Shown piece by piece: positions 58,001-63,039 of a stretch of DNA of 64,000 nucleotides; positions within the stretch are counted from its first letter, which is position 1; each line of letters starts with the position of its first letter. The DNA is from Artemia franciscana (lineage: Eukaryota > Arthropoda > Branchiopoda > Anostraca > Artemiidae). Below the pieces are notes generated by a model. The model saw only the letters and a list, made by a program, of their open reading frames with translations. It made no database searches and was not told the origin of the DNA. The position numbers were made by a program, and so were the translations under genes. The stretch covers positions 61,854,435 through 61,918,434 of the forward strand of contig NC_088866.1 of NCBI RefSeq assembly GCF_032884065.1, written 5' to 3'.

Positions 58001-59628
58001 TATATAGAATATCTAAACTTATATTTAAGAGTTTCCTAAAAATGTTATAGCTCTGCACTATAATTTACAAATTTAGGTTGTCAGTTGCAGAAACAGAACT
58101 GACTTGCGGCTGTTGAGGTGCAAGACAATTTAAATTTATAAGTTCATCAAAGGGTATGGTGGATCAATTATAATTATAAACGATACATTTTCAGAACCAG
58201 GTATGGTTCTAAAGCGTTAGTGCTTCAAAAAAACGGAGGATGATTCGCTAGATGTTTTTTCTAGAGAAATTGCTACTGTTTTCTGGATTCCTGACTGAAT
58301 GACCGTACTTCAAGCAGTAAGGTTGAGATGGCTAGAACACATTCTTCGGATGAAGGATGACAGATTGCCTAAGATCGTCGTTGTCGGGCAACCATCTAGG
58401 GTAGCAGGTCGCCCCCGAATGGAGTGGGAGGATCTTGTTAGGAAAGATATAAGGGAATAAAAAGCTTCTTGGGAGGGTCTAAAGAAGAAGGCTTTGAATG
58501 TAGTGTATAATGTTGAAGAGGATGGGTGGCCAGCTTTAGGTGATTTAAAAAACAGGAATTCTGGTACGGATCGACTGACGTTGTTATACCTATAATACGA
58601 GATGATCTTGAGGTAATCCATGCAATGTACAAAAATAGTGTACGCTCAGTTCTGAAAATTTTTTATATCAACTTTCTTTCTGTAAAAGCTTAAAGCCAGT
58701 TGGAACTCTGTTGAGACTAATGATGTTAGTGGTGTCAATTGGGGGGTATGTGTTCCCCCTCGATTTTTTCGCCTCTCTTCTGTGCCTAGATTCTGAAAAA
58801 TACCTGCATGGTATTTCAGTAGAAAAAAATGGAAATGCTCCTCTCCCTAGATTAAAAAAGATGCATTCCCCCCCCCCAATTTTGTGGATTACTGTCATTG
58901 ATTGAAGTAGTCTTGGGATTAAAGCCCGGTTAAGGACGTGTGTATTATTAGGGACATATACAATATATGTCAGACCAAAAGGGGATCTAAAAAGACAGGA
59001 ATTCTTTTTTTCTTTCTCTTTCTTTCTGTATTTGCTTATTTCTTTCTATTACTGTGACTCTTTTCATGGTGTTTGGGAGAGTTCTAAATGGTTCATTTTA
59101 CTAAGAATATGTTTTAGTGAAGATTTTTAGTGCGGGTTTGCAGAGAATACTTTTTGGTAATGTAGGACGTAAAATTGTAGTAGGAAGCATTCAAAATGAA
59201 TGTGTGTGAAAATTTTCTTTCAATCTTTAATGGTTTTCCCTAATTCTTTTAAGTAAATATGGTCAGATACACCTGTAAAAATACGGCTAGGGGAAGAAGA
59301 CCCATTAAATAAGAGATATAAATTATTTTCGAAAGGTCAATTACTTTTCAAAAAAAGTCAATTATTTTTTTTTCACGATAACTACGTCGAACCATATTTA
59401 ACGACCAAGTAAAATTACCAATGTGATATATTAAAAGTTTATCCCTTTCTCTTGCAGCTAACGGAACAAGAAATTGAAATCATATTGGACAAAACAATGG
59501 TTCTCTTTAGATATTTACAGGAAAAGGACATGTTTGAGAGATATTACAAACAGCATTTAGCTAAGCGTTTGCTGCTCAACAAATCCCTTAGTTATGATAG
59601 TGAAAAAGGGATGATCTCAAAACTAAAG
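17177..59628 (+). CDS. CUL3: Cullin-3, N-terminal 462 residues in eight exons (partial)
   Basis: Joining the eight exons gives 462 codons with no stop and closely matches animal cullin-3 from its first methionine to the residues around position 459 of the human protein. Cullin-3 is the elongated scaffold of CRL3 ubiquitin ligases. Its N-terminal cullin repeats bind BTB-domain adaptors, and its C-terminal part binds RBX1 and is activated by neddylation. Visible here are the N-terminal extension with KMRIRAFP, the three cullin repeats (with [14 protein letters not shown] and [11 protein letters not shown]), and the start of the region after them ([12 protein letters not shown]). The cullin-homology and neddylation segments lie past the window. 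Exon lengths are 60, 198, 198, 204, 180, 198, 177 and 171 bases, all multiples of three. No broken codon or lost motif is seen. The introns are full of mobile elements, but the splice sites are intact. Confidence 0.96.
17625..20318 (-). pseudogene. LINE ORF2: endonuclease and reverse transcriptase with one stop
   Basis: The frame is 898 codons long, interrupted only by a single TAA at 18288-18290. The N-terminal endonuclease shows [24 protein letters not shown] and, near its end, [10 protein letters not shown]. The reverse transcriptase shows [37 protein letters not shown] and [15 protein letters not shown]. After the stop, the same frame resumes with the catalytic YGDD (18216-18227) and a post-RT domain ending near 17625. 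All key RT blocks are present, so the copy is young. The stop lies between the GAILSP block and the catalytic box and would cut off the active site. A read-through product or sequencing error are the alternatives. Confidence 0.9.
20315..20607 (-). pseudogene. LINE ORF1 C-terminal fragment with three CCHC knuckles
   Basis: Reading down from about 20607 gives a gag-like tail. The first knuckle, [14 protein letters not shown] (20482-20441), fits CX2CX4HX4C exactly. A second (20422-20375) begins CARC. In the third (20359-20315) the first Cys codon position is TGA (20357-20359), followed by ANCGDSH and a final Cys. Three such knuckles in a row are typical of ORF1 proteins that bind element RNA. 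The third overlaps the start of ORF2 by a few bases. A single Cys-to-stop change explains why no long frame is seen. Confidence 0.8.
20700..21455 (+). mobile_element. Penelope-like element, 3' end with an inverted terminal piece
   Basis: From about 20776 the + frame reads [20 protein letters not shown] and continues to [20 protein letters not shown]. This is homologous to the - strand frame 49667-49425 and fits the C-terminal end of Penelope-like polyproteins, which follows the GIY-YIG nuclease. A 3' UTR with a T-run and a hammerhead-like motif (21350-21390) follows, ending near 21455. At 20700-20756 the last ~55 bases of the same 3' UTR occur in reverse orientation. Upstream RT is absent. 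Confidence 0.75.
21350..21390 (+). ncRNA. Hammerhead-ribozyme-like motif in Penelope-like 3' UTR
   Basis: The order CTGAAGA (21353-21359), then stem GAGAG/CTCTC (21361-21365 with 21375-21379), then GAAA (21380-21383), follows the hammerhead core CUGANGA - stem II - GAAA. One extra A sits before the stem. Hammerhead ribozymes are known in Penelope-like elements. The third stem and the cleavage triplet were not located, so activity is unproven. Confidence 0.4.
21467..22905 (+). repeat. Dispersed repeat of ~1.4 kb with four ~300-bp internal units
   Basis: The block TCGGGATTTGAAATAAGAGC, followed by CTAAATATCAAA and ATTAAGATCCGATC, recurs near 21599, 21987, 22288 and 22579. The right end has GACAGACAGACCGACAGAAT, the palindrome GCGATCGC, and a hairpin CACTTGGTA-GA-TACCAAGTG. 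A shorter relative in reverse orientation lies at 29795-30115. No open frame of note. It may be a non-autonomous rolling-circle or foldback element; the class is not established. Confidence 0.78.
22906..23480. other. Intronic sequence, nothing recognised
   Basis: The 89-residue frame at 23107-23376 shows no domain. Confidence 0.4.
23490..23690 (+). pseudogene. 3' end fragment of an RT-type LINE (TAG-tail family)
   Basis: The sequence CATGGGAGGTGTTAAAGAAT to TTGGCCTCAGGTGACCTGA matches the 3' end of the copy at 25935-26835. It also finishes in TAG/TAGT triplets. The - strand frame 23373-23690 is the shadow of this fragment. Confidence 0.75.
23700..24502. other. Intronic sequence, nothing recognised
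   Basis: No supported feature. Confidence 0.4.
24503..24919 (+). pseudogene. C-terminal fragment of another LINE reverse transcriptase
   Basis: The frame (138 residues) ends with [25 protein letters not shown], then a basic region and a stop. The order DTRN ... F...GP..WNSLP..IR....FK..LK..L is the usual end of non-LTR polyproteins in Jockey/CR1-like families. It is followed by a C/T-rich stretch and an A-rich end near 25235. The catalytic RT is missing, so this is a 5'-truncated insertion in CUL3 intron 1, sense to the gene. Confidence 0.8.
24978..25019. repeat. (CT)n microsatellite
   Basis: A CT run of about 20 units in the 3' UTR of the preceding LINE fragment. Confidence 0.95.
25020..25639. 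other. LINE 3' flank and unassigned intron sequence
   Basis: T-rich sequence to about 25235 probably belongs to the preceding LINE. Nothing is recognised after that. Confidence 0.4.
25640..25977 (-). pseudogene. Inverted 5' segment of a TAG-tail LINE
   Basis: Read on the - strand from 25977, the frame shows [16 protein letters not shown] and [14 protein letters not shown]. After a frameshift it continues [16 protein letters not shown]. This is the pre-RT region common in such elements. It directly abuts the + oriented 3' segment of what looks like the same family, in the arrangement produced by twin-priming inversion. Confidence 0.8.
25935..26835 (+). pseudogene. 3' segment of a TAG-tail LINE (RT palm to end)
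   Basis: The frame opens in the RT palm ([15 protein letters not shown]), reaches YADD (26028-26039), and runs to about 26100, where a one-base insertion in a T-run shifts it. It continues with [32 protein letters not shown], a stop near 26322, then [30 protein letters not shown] and a final LGAAVSY. The tail is a run of TAG triplets (26823-26840). This is the best copy of a family also seen at 23490, 43860, 45690, 58150 and 63040. It is defective: no fingers region, a frameshift and a stop. Confidence 0.88.
26841..27760. other. End of intron 1, nothing recognised
   Basis: A short C/T-rich stretch with repeated CTCTAAAATTT lies at 27140-27190. The rest is unassigned. Confidence 0.4.
27761..27958 (+). 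CDS. CUL3: CUL3 coding exon 2
   Basis: It follows acceptor CTTTTTTAG and ends at donor GTAAAT. It encodes 66 residues starting [12 protein letters not shown] and including [20 protein letters not shown]. This is the first cullin repeat, whose helices make the main BTB-adaptor contact in known structures. Residue identity to animal cullin-3 is very high. Confidence 0.97.
28280..28700. repeat. Degenerate minisatellite built on ACTGATCAGTAAT
   Basis: Short units such as TATCAGTAAACATATCGGTA and TTTACTGATCAGTAATT recur many times. Many contain the palindrome ACTGATCAGT. The array is A/T-rich and irregular. Confidence 0.7.
28701..29794. other. Intron 2 sequence, nothing recognised
   Basis: Contains a T-run at 29024-29043 and two TACGTACGTA blocks at about 29350-29390, but no gene. 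Confidence 0.4.
29795..30115 (-). repeat. Copy of the GCGATCGC repeat family, reverse orientation
   Basis: It starts with a TTGGTATTAACCAA hairpin variant, ATAGCGATCGCAAATTCTGT and a GTCTGTCTGTCTG tract. It continues with about one internal unit matching 21467-22905 in reverse complement, and ends near 30115. The frame 29689-29901 is an artefact of the tract. Confidence 0.8.
30116..31514. other. Intron 2 sequence, nothing recognised
   Basis: No supported feature. The stretch just before 31515 may belong to the following repeat. Confidence 0.4.
31515..33295 (+). repeat. Dispersed foldback repeat, long copy
   Basis: The parts in order are: a hairpin at 31525-31830 (arms of about 130 bases with GTATATGAAAGGGGCTTTTC and its complement); a doubled block with GAGCGAGGGAGGAGGCCT (31957 and 32033); a second hairpin at about 32190-32370; a C-rich part matching 1-60 in reverse; and an end with GTTTCGGTTAATATTGAGCC and ACGAACTGTTTGG near 33290. 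Partial copies are at 1-1008 and 61750-62250. No protein is encoded. Confidence 0.8.
33296..34063. other. Intron 2 sequence with a possible LINE 3' end
   Basis: Read on the - strand, 33720-33700 has AATAAATCTTGTCTATCTA, a style seen at 3' ends of some LINEs. No protein match confirms it. Confidence 0.35.
34064..34507 (-). other. Unidentified 147-codon open frame
   Basis: This is the longest frame in intron 2. It runs from [14 protein letters not shown] to HFAPFNQRD and has no motif I recognise: no signal peptide, no clear membrane segment, no zinc-binding pattern. It is antisense to CUL3. It could be a degraded retroelement ORF, given the LINE-like end at about 33700 on the same strand, or chance. 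No function is assigned. Confidence 0.25.
34990..35187 (+). CDS. CUL3: CUL3 coding exon 3
   Basis: Flanked by acceptor TTTTTTTAG and donor GTATGT. It encodes 66 residues from [10 protein letters not shown] through [20 protein letters not shown] to FRDL. The [18 protein letters not shown] segment is almost invariant in cullin-3. [12 protein letters not shown] is three residues longer than the human counterpart at the same loop. Confidence 0.97.
35215..35430. mobile_element. Small foldback element with CATCTAGCGTT motif
   Basis: The internal block ACGCCATCTAGCGTT pairs with AACACTAGATGGC. The outer parts (GTAGAAACTGGC against GCCAGTTTCCAC) are also complementary. Related copies lie at 45555-46020 and 60160-60260. 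Confidence 0.7.
35431..36150. other. Intron 3 sequence, nothing recognised
   Basis: No supported feature. Confidence 0.4.
36163..37085 (+). pseudogene. LINE reverse transcriptase fragment with FADD box
   Basis: The pieces in order are: [17 protein letters not shown] then [11 protein letters not shown] (catalytic FADD, 36286-36297); after a short duplication and frameshift, [25 protein letters not shown] and [13 protein letters not shown]; after another shift, [22 protein letters not shown]; and finally [11 protein letters not shown] with [18 protein letters not shown]. This order from palm to the post-RT region is typical of an RTE/CR1-style LINE, but it is a different family from the TAG-tail elements. 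Three frame breaks show it is dead. It is sense to CUL3 in intron 3. Confidence 0.87.
37430..37633 (+). CDS. CUL3: CUL3 coding exon 4
   Basis: Acceptor TTTTTTCAG, donor GTATGT. It encodes 68 residues, [20 protein letters not shown] to RSAAFFK, with [10 protein letters not shown] and [11 protein letters not shown], matching the second cullin repeat of cullin-3. Confidence 0.96.
37634..38540. other. Start of intron 4, nothing recognised
   Basis: The frame 38045-38230 shows a Cys pair but no known motif, and no repeat match was found. Confidence 0.35.
38545..39030. repeat. Tandem repeat of about 125 bp, four diverged starts
   Basis: AAT(C/T)GCCTAGATTTA-type heads lie near 38545, 38669, 38806 and 38926. 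Each is followed by a GCTGCTCATCAAAA-like block and, in the first three, TAGACTAAAA-like and GTCACGTAGGAAG-like blocks. Confidence 0.75.
39080..40608. repeat. 61-bp satellite, about 25 copies, with higher-order duplication
   Basis: The monomer contains GGGGCAAAAGGGGTTTTATA, TTGGTGTAATTGGTAATTTA, then GCTGTTTTCAGATGGGTCTA. A distinctive variant with AGGGACAATGGGGG occurs at 39821 and again at 40191. The five following monomers repeat their private variants in the same order, so a six-monomer block of 370 bp was duplicated. Each monomer carries TTTAGCTGTTTTCAG, which looks like a splice acceptor. Confidence 0.93.
40609..42119. other. Intron 4 sequence, nothing recognised
   Basis: The 138-residue frame at 41329-41745 begins in a homopolymer-rich stretch (T-run then G-run) and has no recognisable domain. 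It is not called. Confidence 0.4.
42120..42890. repeat. Four diverged tandem units of about 175 bp
   Basis: The block TAGCACTAC(T)TTTTT with TTTGCCACTCAG(C/G)TTAA recurs near 42127, 42321, 42483 and 42655. The last unit ends within 30 bases of exon 5. Confidence 0.75.
42918..43097 (+). CDS. CUL3: CUL3 coding exon 5
   Basis: Acceptor CTTTACAG, donor GTATCT. It encodes 60 residues, [20 protein letters not shown] to [19 protein letters not shown] and the HMKT end are hallmark cullin-3 residues. The middle ([12 protein letters not shown]) is the most divergent stretch of the protein seen here. Confidence 0.95.
43130..43720. repeat. 58-bp minisatellite next to exon 5
   Basis: About ten units of ACTGACCAGTCATCGTAAGT followed by ATAGTCATCATATGT and CTGTTGATCAGTACACAA. 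The array starts about 35 bases after the exon 5 donor. The frame 43225-43422 is an array product. Confidence 0.88.
43860..45160 (+). pseudogene. TAG-tail LINE relic, split by a foldback element
   Basis: The order is: [15 protein letters not shown] (RT), LDYADDFEH after a shift (about 44107), an LKINFKN block, then [13 protein letters not shown] and a [12 protein letters not shown] block at about 44640. Then a foldback insertion (44676-44945) interrupts it. The LINE resumes with a [24 protein letters not shown] stretch and ends in TAGTAGTAG at 45148-45156. Many frameshifts. Same family as 25935-26835. Confidence 0.8.
44676..44945. mobile_element. Foldback element inserted in the LINE relic
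   Basis: Arms of about 110 bases are near-perfect inverted repeats. The left arm contains GCCAGATTTGCCTCTCACTC and GGCTTGATGCCCACAAACTA. The right arm contains GTTGTGGGCATCAAGCC and GAGTAAGAGGCAAATCTGG. A short A/T-rich loop lies between. Flanking LINE sequence continues on both sides. A family relative is at 15795-15935. Confidence 0.9.
45161..45554. other. Intron 5 sequence, nothing recognised
   Basis: The 81-residue frame 45290-45535 has no recognised motif. Confidence 0.35.
45555..46020. mobile_element. CATCTAGCGTT foldback element split by a LINE tail
   Basis: The left half (45555-45690) has GGGAACTTACAAGAGTGGGA and CGTCATCTAGCGTTTGG. The right half (45890-46020) has TTTTAGATGGCGTTGATG and AGACACTAGCGCCAGTTT. 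Between them is a - strand fragment of the TAG-tail LINE. This is a nested insertion. Confidence 0.7.
45690..45840 (-). pseudogene. 3' tail of a TAG-tail LINE, reverse orientation
   Basis: The + strand shows ACTACTACTAACAACTCACA then AAGGCCAACACAGCTACGCA, the complement of the end of the family copy at 26770-26835. A further [15 protein letters not shown] piece (45785-45815) reads on the + strand, so this copy is itself rearranged. Confidence 0.7.
46021..46639. other. Intron 5 sequence, nothing recognised
   Basis: No supported feature. Confidence 0.4.
46640..47960. repeat. Highly diverged tandem array, about 130-180 bp units
   Basis: A block like AACTAGGATACTAGCTC, then CC(G/A)CTAAGTTTGATTGAGAT and TGACAATC, recurs near 46975, 47120, 47270, 47405, 47655 and 47885. 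The units are old and irregular in length. Confidence 0.6.
47961..48998. other. Intron 5 sequence, nothing recognised
   Basis: The frame 48652-48936 contains a C-run-encoded Pro stretch and no domain. Confidence 0.4.
49064..49104 (-). ncRNA. Hammerhead-ribozyme-like motif, second copy
   Basis: The complement of this stretch has the same CTGAAGA - GAGAG/CTCTC - GAAA core as 21350-21390. It appears unchanged although the flanking 3' UTRs have diverged. Activity is unproven for the same reasons. Confidence 0.4.
49780..49890 (-). pseudogene. GIY-YIG endonuclease domain, inactivated
   Basis: The - frame reads [13 protein letters not shown], a stop, [23 protein letters not shown] matches the first half of the GIY-YIG signature, and CSCG is the usual following Cys motif. 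The second half, expected as YIGRT, is stop-I-R-R-T: the Tyr codon is now TAA (49842-49844) and the Gly is Arg. The downstream H is present. Confidence 0.8.
50466..50663 (+). CDS. CUL3: CUL3 coding exon 6
   Basis: Acceptor CTTTTGCAG, donor GTACTG. It encodes 66 residues, [20 protein letters not shown] through [12 protein letters not shown] to NPINYIQ. This is the third cullin repeat. The donor GTACTG is weaker than the usual GTAAGT and is duplicated 138 bases downstream. Confidence 0.96.
50655..50940. repeat. Tandem duplication including the exon 6 donor
   Basis: ATTCAGGTACTGACATTTG occurs across the exon end (donor at 50664) and again 138 bases later (donor-like GT at 50802). The A/T-rich sequence that follows, with AATAATCAATTAATT, is also repeated. 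The unit is about 138-141 bases in two copies. Confidence 0.9.
50941..51342. other. Intron 6 sequence, nothing recognised
   Basis: No supported feature. Confidence 0.4.
51343..51900 (+). repeat. Left inverted block with CAACTGAACCCTC minisatellite
   Basis: It starts with GTCTAAATCAGTGGTTCCCA and CATGCCCCACTGAG, then from about 51550 repeats a ~17-base unit (TGCAACTGAACCCTCG) to 51870. The complementary arrangement is at 55480-56005. Confidence 0.8.
51946..54600 (-). pseudogene. LINE with FVDD reverse transcriptase, several frame breaks
   Basis: On the - strand the order is: [20 protein letters not shown] (54176-53943); [16 protein letters not shown] and [20 protein letters not shown] (53798-53562, RT fingers and palm); a [11 protein letters not shown] block near 53510; [12 protein letters not shown] and KFVDDLTVV (catalytic FVDD, 53262-53273); [13 protein letters not shown]; then, across shifts, a [15 protein letters not shown] block and [13 protein letters not shown] with [10 protein letters not shown] near 52500. 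The 3' end has a TTATC-type tail near 51946. The endonuclease was not identified. Not functional: at least four frame breaks. It sits between the two inverted minisatellite blocks. Confidence 0.85.
54601..55479. other. Intron 6 sequence with a short tandem duplication
   Basis: At 54640-54750, AATTACCA(T/A)GCAAATTCT and CACTAAAAATTGTT(A/T)GATACC occur twice about 70 bases apart. Otherwise nothing is recognised. Confidence 0.5.
55480..56005 (-). repeat. Right inverted block with the same minisatellite
   Basis: It has repeats of GGGTTGAGTTGCACGGG-like units, the complement of the left block, then CCCACGTTGGAAGTCGCGGG and TCTAAATA at the end. The unit composition matches 51343-51900 in reverse complement, though the two are diverged. 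Confidence 0.75.
56308..56484 (+). CDS. CUL3: CUL3 coding exon 7
   Basis: Acceptor TATTTTCAG, donor GTAAGT. It encodes 59 residues, [20 protein letters not shown] to KKGVKG. The [17 protein letters not shown] block is strongly conserved in cullins. The first residue is Ser where human cullin-3 has Gly. Confidence 0.97.
56485..58149. other. Intron 7 sequence, nothing recognised
   Basis: Short frames at 56742-56924 (+) and 57353-57541 (-) have no motif. A G-run lies at about 57703-57711. Confidence 0.4.
58150..58620 (+). pseudogene. TAG-tail LINE, 3' fragment
   Basis: The + strand reads [11 protein letters not shown], then after breaks [37 protein letters not shown] and [11 protein letters not shown], paralleling 26380-26760. 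The tail is altered or lost after 58560. Confidence 0.8.
58621..59384. other. Intron 7 sequence, nothing recognised
   Basis: The region contains a C-run (58870-58876) and no gene. The final part before 59385 is not copied at the left end of the window. Confidence 0.4.
59458..59628 (+). CDS. CUL3: CUL3 coding exon 8
   Basis: Acceptor CTCTTGCAG, donor GTAAGT. It encodes 57 residues, [20 protein letters not shown] to KGMISKLK, with [17 protein letters not shown]. It corresponds residue for residue to human CUL3 exon 9 (residues 403-459), the exon skipped in familial hyperkalaemic hypertension. Its first 56 bases and the preceding 73 intron bases are duplicated in reverse at 1009-1139. No later exon was found before 64000. 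Confidence 0.97.
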
Positions 59629-60159
59629 GTAAGTTACCAACAGTGGTAGATGTATTTTTGCAAGCCAATCGTTTTTTTTATACGCGTCTCTACGCATTAT
59701 TTTGGTACATGTTATATTCAAGTATGTATTTACATGTCAAATTTTAAGCCTTTAAAAAGAATGCTAAATCTAATTGGTTCTTCTATGTTAAATATTAAGC
59801 CACTAAAGATAATAAAATTTTTTTAGGTATTTTCTTGTTTTACAACTGTTCTGTAAAAGGACACATACTTGAAAATGTCATTTAGATGTCATGATTAAAG
59901 ATTTACTTTGCCATTTTTCAAACTTGGCAATTGTGATTTTCACTTACTAAGCCGTTCGTGAGATATTACTGACACAATTTTTGTCCTGTGGTGTTGCAGT
60001 GGATTTGATCTTCCCGACGAAAGGTCTTAAGAAGCCAAGAAGCGTCGTTTATCTGATACAACACTACAATCAGAAAAAGAGGTCAGACGCTTATTACTGC
60101 AGCAATTTTGTGAATTACATTAATTAATGTAGTTATTCCTTATTACATATTGAAAATTT
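59629..60159. other. Intron 8 sequence, nothing recognised
   Basis: No supported feature; the next cullin-3 exon is not in this stretch. Confidence 0.45.
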
Positions 60160-60260
60160 ACCATGAGACGCCGAATGCTAGATGGCCTTTGTGTTTCTTT
60201 TTTATATCAGCGCTAGTTTTCTCTCTTATAAGTTGCTTATGCTTTTCGACGTATAGTTTT
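60160..60260. mobile_element. Fragment of the CATCTAGCGTT foldback family
   Basis: GAATGCTAGATGGC and ATCAGCGCTAGTTTTCTCTC followed by TATAAGTTGCTTATGCTTTT match one half of the 45890-46020 copy. Confidence 0.6.
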
Positions 60261-61744
60261 ATCTTCAACCAGTGTCTTGATGTGACTATCATGTCATTTA
60301 CATGTGCATGAGTAACATTTACTTTGCGGTATATAAATGTGTTTTCATAGATATTAGAAGGTGAAATTGTTTTAAAACTGACATTAATAATTTCAATCAG
60401 ATATTTAACTTCTTAAATTTTATTTAATATTGAAAGTATTGGAATCATGCATGTTTCGTGGCCTTACTATAATTGTATTAATAAGGCAAATTGGAGTTAC
60501 TTATTTGTTATTTGAAGTGTTTCTATTTACCCCCTCGATAAGTGTTACATATAATTCATATTATTCGATGTGGCGTTTACTGTTACCATATCCGAAACGT
60601 CTATTATTAACTTATAGGGCCTCGGGGGGGGGGGGGGGTTATAACACATTAAGGAAAAGCTTAAATCTCAGGTCCTGATGTTAGTCAACCCAAAATATAT
60701 ATATTTTTTTCAACTAATCACAAAACATATGACTAGTTTTGATGACTTGTTAGTCAACTTGTGATTAATATGGTTGAGACGTTTGATTCTGGTGTCTTAA
60801 GACAATTCATTCTTGGTAAGCATAGATGAACCCTATCTCGTCTGAAACATGGTTATGGTCCAAATTGGCGTTGGTCCTAGCAAGACTAAATAATGAATTA
60901 TCTTTTATTGGAGTACCTTTTTGTGTTGTGTAGTAAACAAGAGTGTTACGTATGATAGGGAAAATGAGTGCCGAGAAAAAACAAAGTATTTTGATAGAAA
61001 TATCACCAAAATTAGTGGGCAAAACGGACCAGCCCGTCGATGAAATCCTCCCTTCCCTAGATCTTAACTAATGATGGTTCTCGTAATAGACAGAATTGTC
61101 TATTTTTTTCTGTTAAGGATTATTTTAAAATCGAAGAAAACATTTGGAAGAAGACCTTGTTATTGCTACTTTGAGTTGAATAATCCCATTATTATTCTCA
61201 TCACTGAGGTGAGCTACTTATCACGAGGAACTTGTTATTTGAACTCGTCTCTGAGCAATGTTTCAAGGAGACTGCGCTGGTGTAATATCTTTGTCGTACA
61301 TTTGGGACAGTTTGTATGGGAGGTACCTAATCCATCCTACCCTAGAATTTTTTTTTTTGTTCTGAATTTTTTTGTGATTGATGACATCTTGCTTTTAATT
61401 TACAACTCTATAGATTATACCAGTTCGTCTTGACGCGTCATTCTTGGCCCTACAGATGAGAACTTAAAAAAGACTTACATGTCTATGAATAGAGGCTCCT
61501 TTACTGTCTTTTACTCTTTTGATGAACTGCTAGCAACAGAAAAGGTATATGCAAAACGAAAAACACAATTAATTCAACTGTTGGTAAAGTTAATTTAGTC
61601 TGTTAAGTTATCGTGGCCCTGCAATGTTGATTAGTCAGAAAATTTACTCATTTATGAATTAGTTTGTTTCAAGTTTTATAACCTTTCTGATTAATTGACC
61701 AATTTTCTTGTTGCTTATTCCTAAGTCAAAGCAATCTTTTGAAT
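60261..61744. other. Intron 8 sequence, nothing recognised
   Basis: A G-run lies at about 60625-60638. The 120-residue frame 61071-61433 has no domain and is not called. Confidence 0.4.
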
Positions 61745-62250
61745 GAAAAGCTGTTACTCAAACAGTTCGTGGTTTCGAACTGTAAGTAGGGACCGCCTTG
61801 ACTCAATAGTAACCGAAACTCTAACAGAACTTCGATGTCAAAAGATATCAAAAGAATTGGCTTTTTATAAATATATAAGTGTAGTATTACTCATCAAAAG
61901 ATAAGAGCCCAGGAAAATTTGCCTGGTTTTCAAAAATGGAGAAAAATACCCCAAAAAGTGAAGGAAAGTCGCACCATTCGATTCATTGTATCAGAGAAAC
62001 TAAAGGTTTTGAGCTCCCATCTGATAAAGTGTTCAATTCTGCATTTTTTACCAAAAAAATAAATCACGGATACGTGTTTATTTGTTTTCTTGTGATTTTT
62101 TTCCCAGGGGGATCGTACTAGACCAATAGCTCTAATATATCCGAAGAGGTTCATTCGAACGGGAAATAAAAGTTCTTGTGCCTTTTATAAGTGACAAAAA
62201 CTTAGAGGACAAATAGCCCCCCCCCCTCCAACTGCCTTTTTCGCTGAAGT
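61745..62250 (-). repeat. Partial copy of the foldback repeat family
   Basis: It starts with AAACAGTTCGTGGTTTCGAA and CTCAATAGTAACCGAAAC, the complement of the end of the 31515-33295 copy. It continues through AAAAGTTCTTGTGCC and a C-run at 62218-62226. The overlapping frames at 61930-62154 are not genes. Confidence 0.8.
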
Positions 62251-62269
62251 CGTCTGATCAAAAGGTTTT

Positions 62270-62640
62270 GTCATCGGGAAGTATACAGACGTTTTTTGGG
62301 GGAAAGTGAGTTTCCCTGGTAGGATTTTCTGTGGGGAGGGAAGTGTCTCGGGGTGAACTATCTAGGGTAAATTTTAGACCTGGGAATTTCCCAGAATTCC
62401 TATACGAAATTATTTTTATTTGTCTTACTTTCTCTTTGCAGATTCAATTTTACACGCGGATATGTTATGGGAGAGTCGCCCAGGGAAATTTTCAGCGGAT
62501 TTAGAATTGTCTGGAGGATTTTCTCGATTGGGGAAATTTTCCGTGCAAGAAATTCTCCATGGGGAATTTTACGCGGGAGAAATTATCAATTAATTTTCCG
62601 TAGGAGCAACTTTCCACTGGGGAAAGAACCGGTTAGAAAT
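62270..62640. repeat. Minisatellite of GGGGAAATTTTCCG-like units
   Basis: Units with GGGAAATTTT, GGGGAATTTTACGCGGGA and GGGGAAATTTTCCGTG recur irregularly every 20-35 bases. Confidence 0.65.
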
Positions 62641-63039
62641 TAAAGTATTTTTCAAAAGAAAGGAAGACAGGATAATTCTTCAGGTAGGATCGTCCTGAAG
62701 AATTCTTCGGGGGGGGGGGGATAATCCCTGTACACTTTCTGTCACAGCTTATTTCTCTTTTGAAAATAATTCCAAATGTGGATGCAGAACATATTGATAC
62801 TCATCGTAGTTTCATTCTACGTGTTACAGAGTAGTTCCTCTTCTTTGTGTTTTTTTTTTTTTTTTTGTTTATATCATTATGCTAAATGGTCGGAAAAATG
62901 AATGTTTTGAAATAAATAGTGGACGCTTGGGAACGTCGGTTATTAAAACCGATTCAAGCATTCATTGTTCATGCAAAGTTCAGCAAAGTGAACATGTTAT
63001 AGACAGATGAAAAGGGGAGCTGTCTCTTCTGTTCTGATT

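Noticed and set aside
61071..61433. 120-residue frame in intron 8, considered as a possible next CUL3 exon
   Set aside because: The translation lacks the residues expected to follow KLK in cullin-3 and shows no splice-bounded homology.
62440..62460. TTTGCAG acceptor-like site, considered as start of CUL3 exon 9
   Set aside because: The following sequence does not encode the conserved cullin continuation and lies in a minisatellite.
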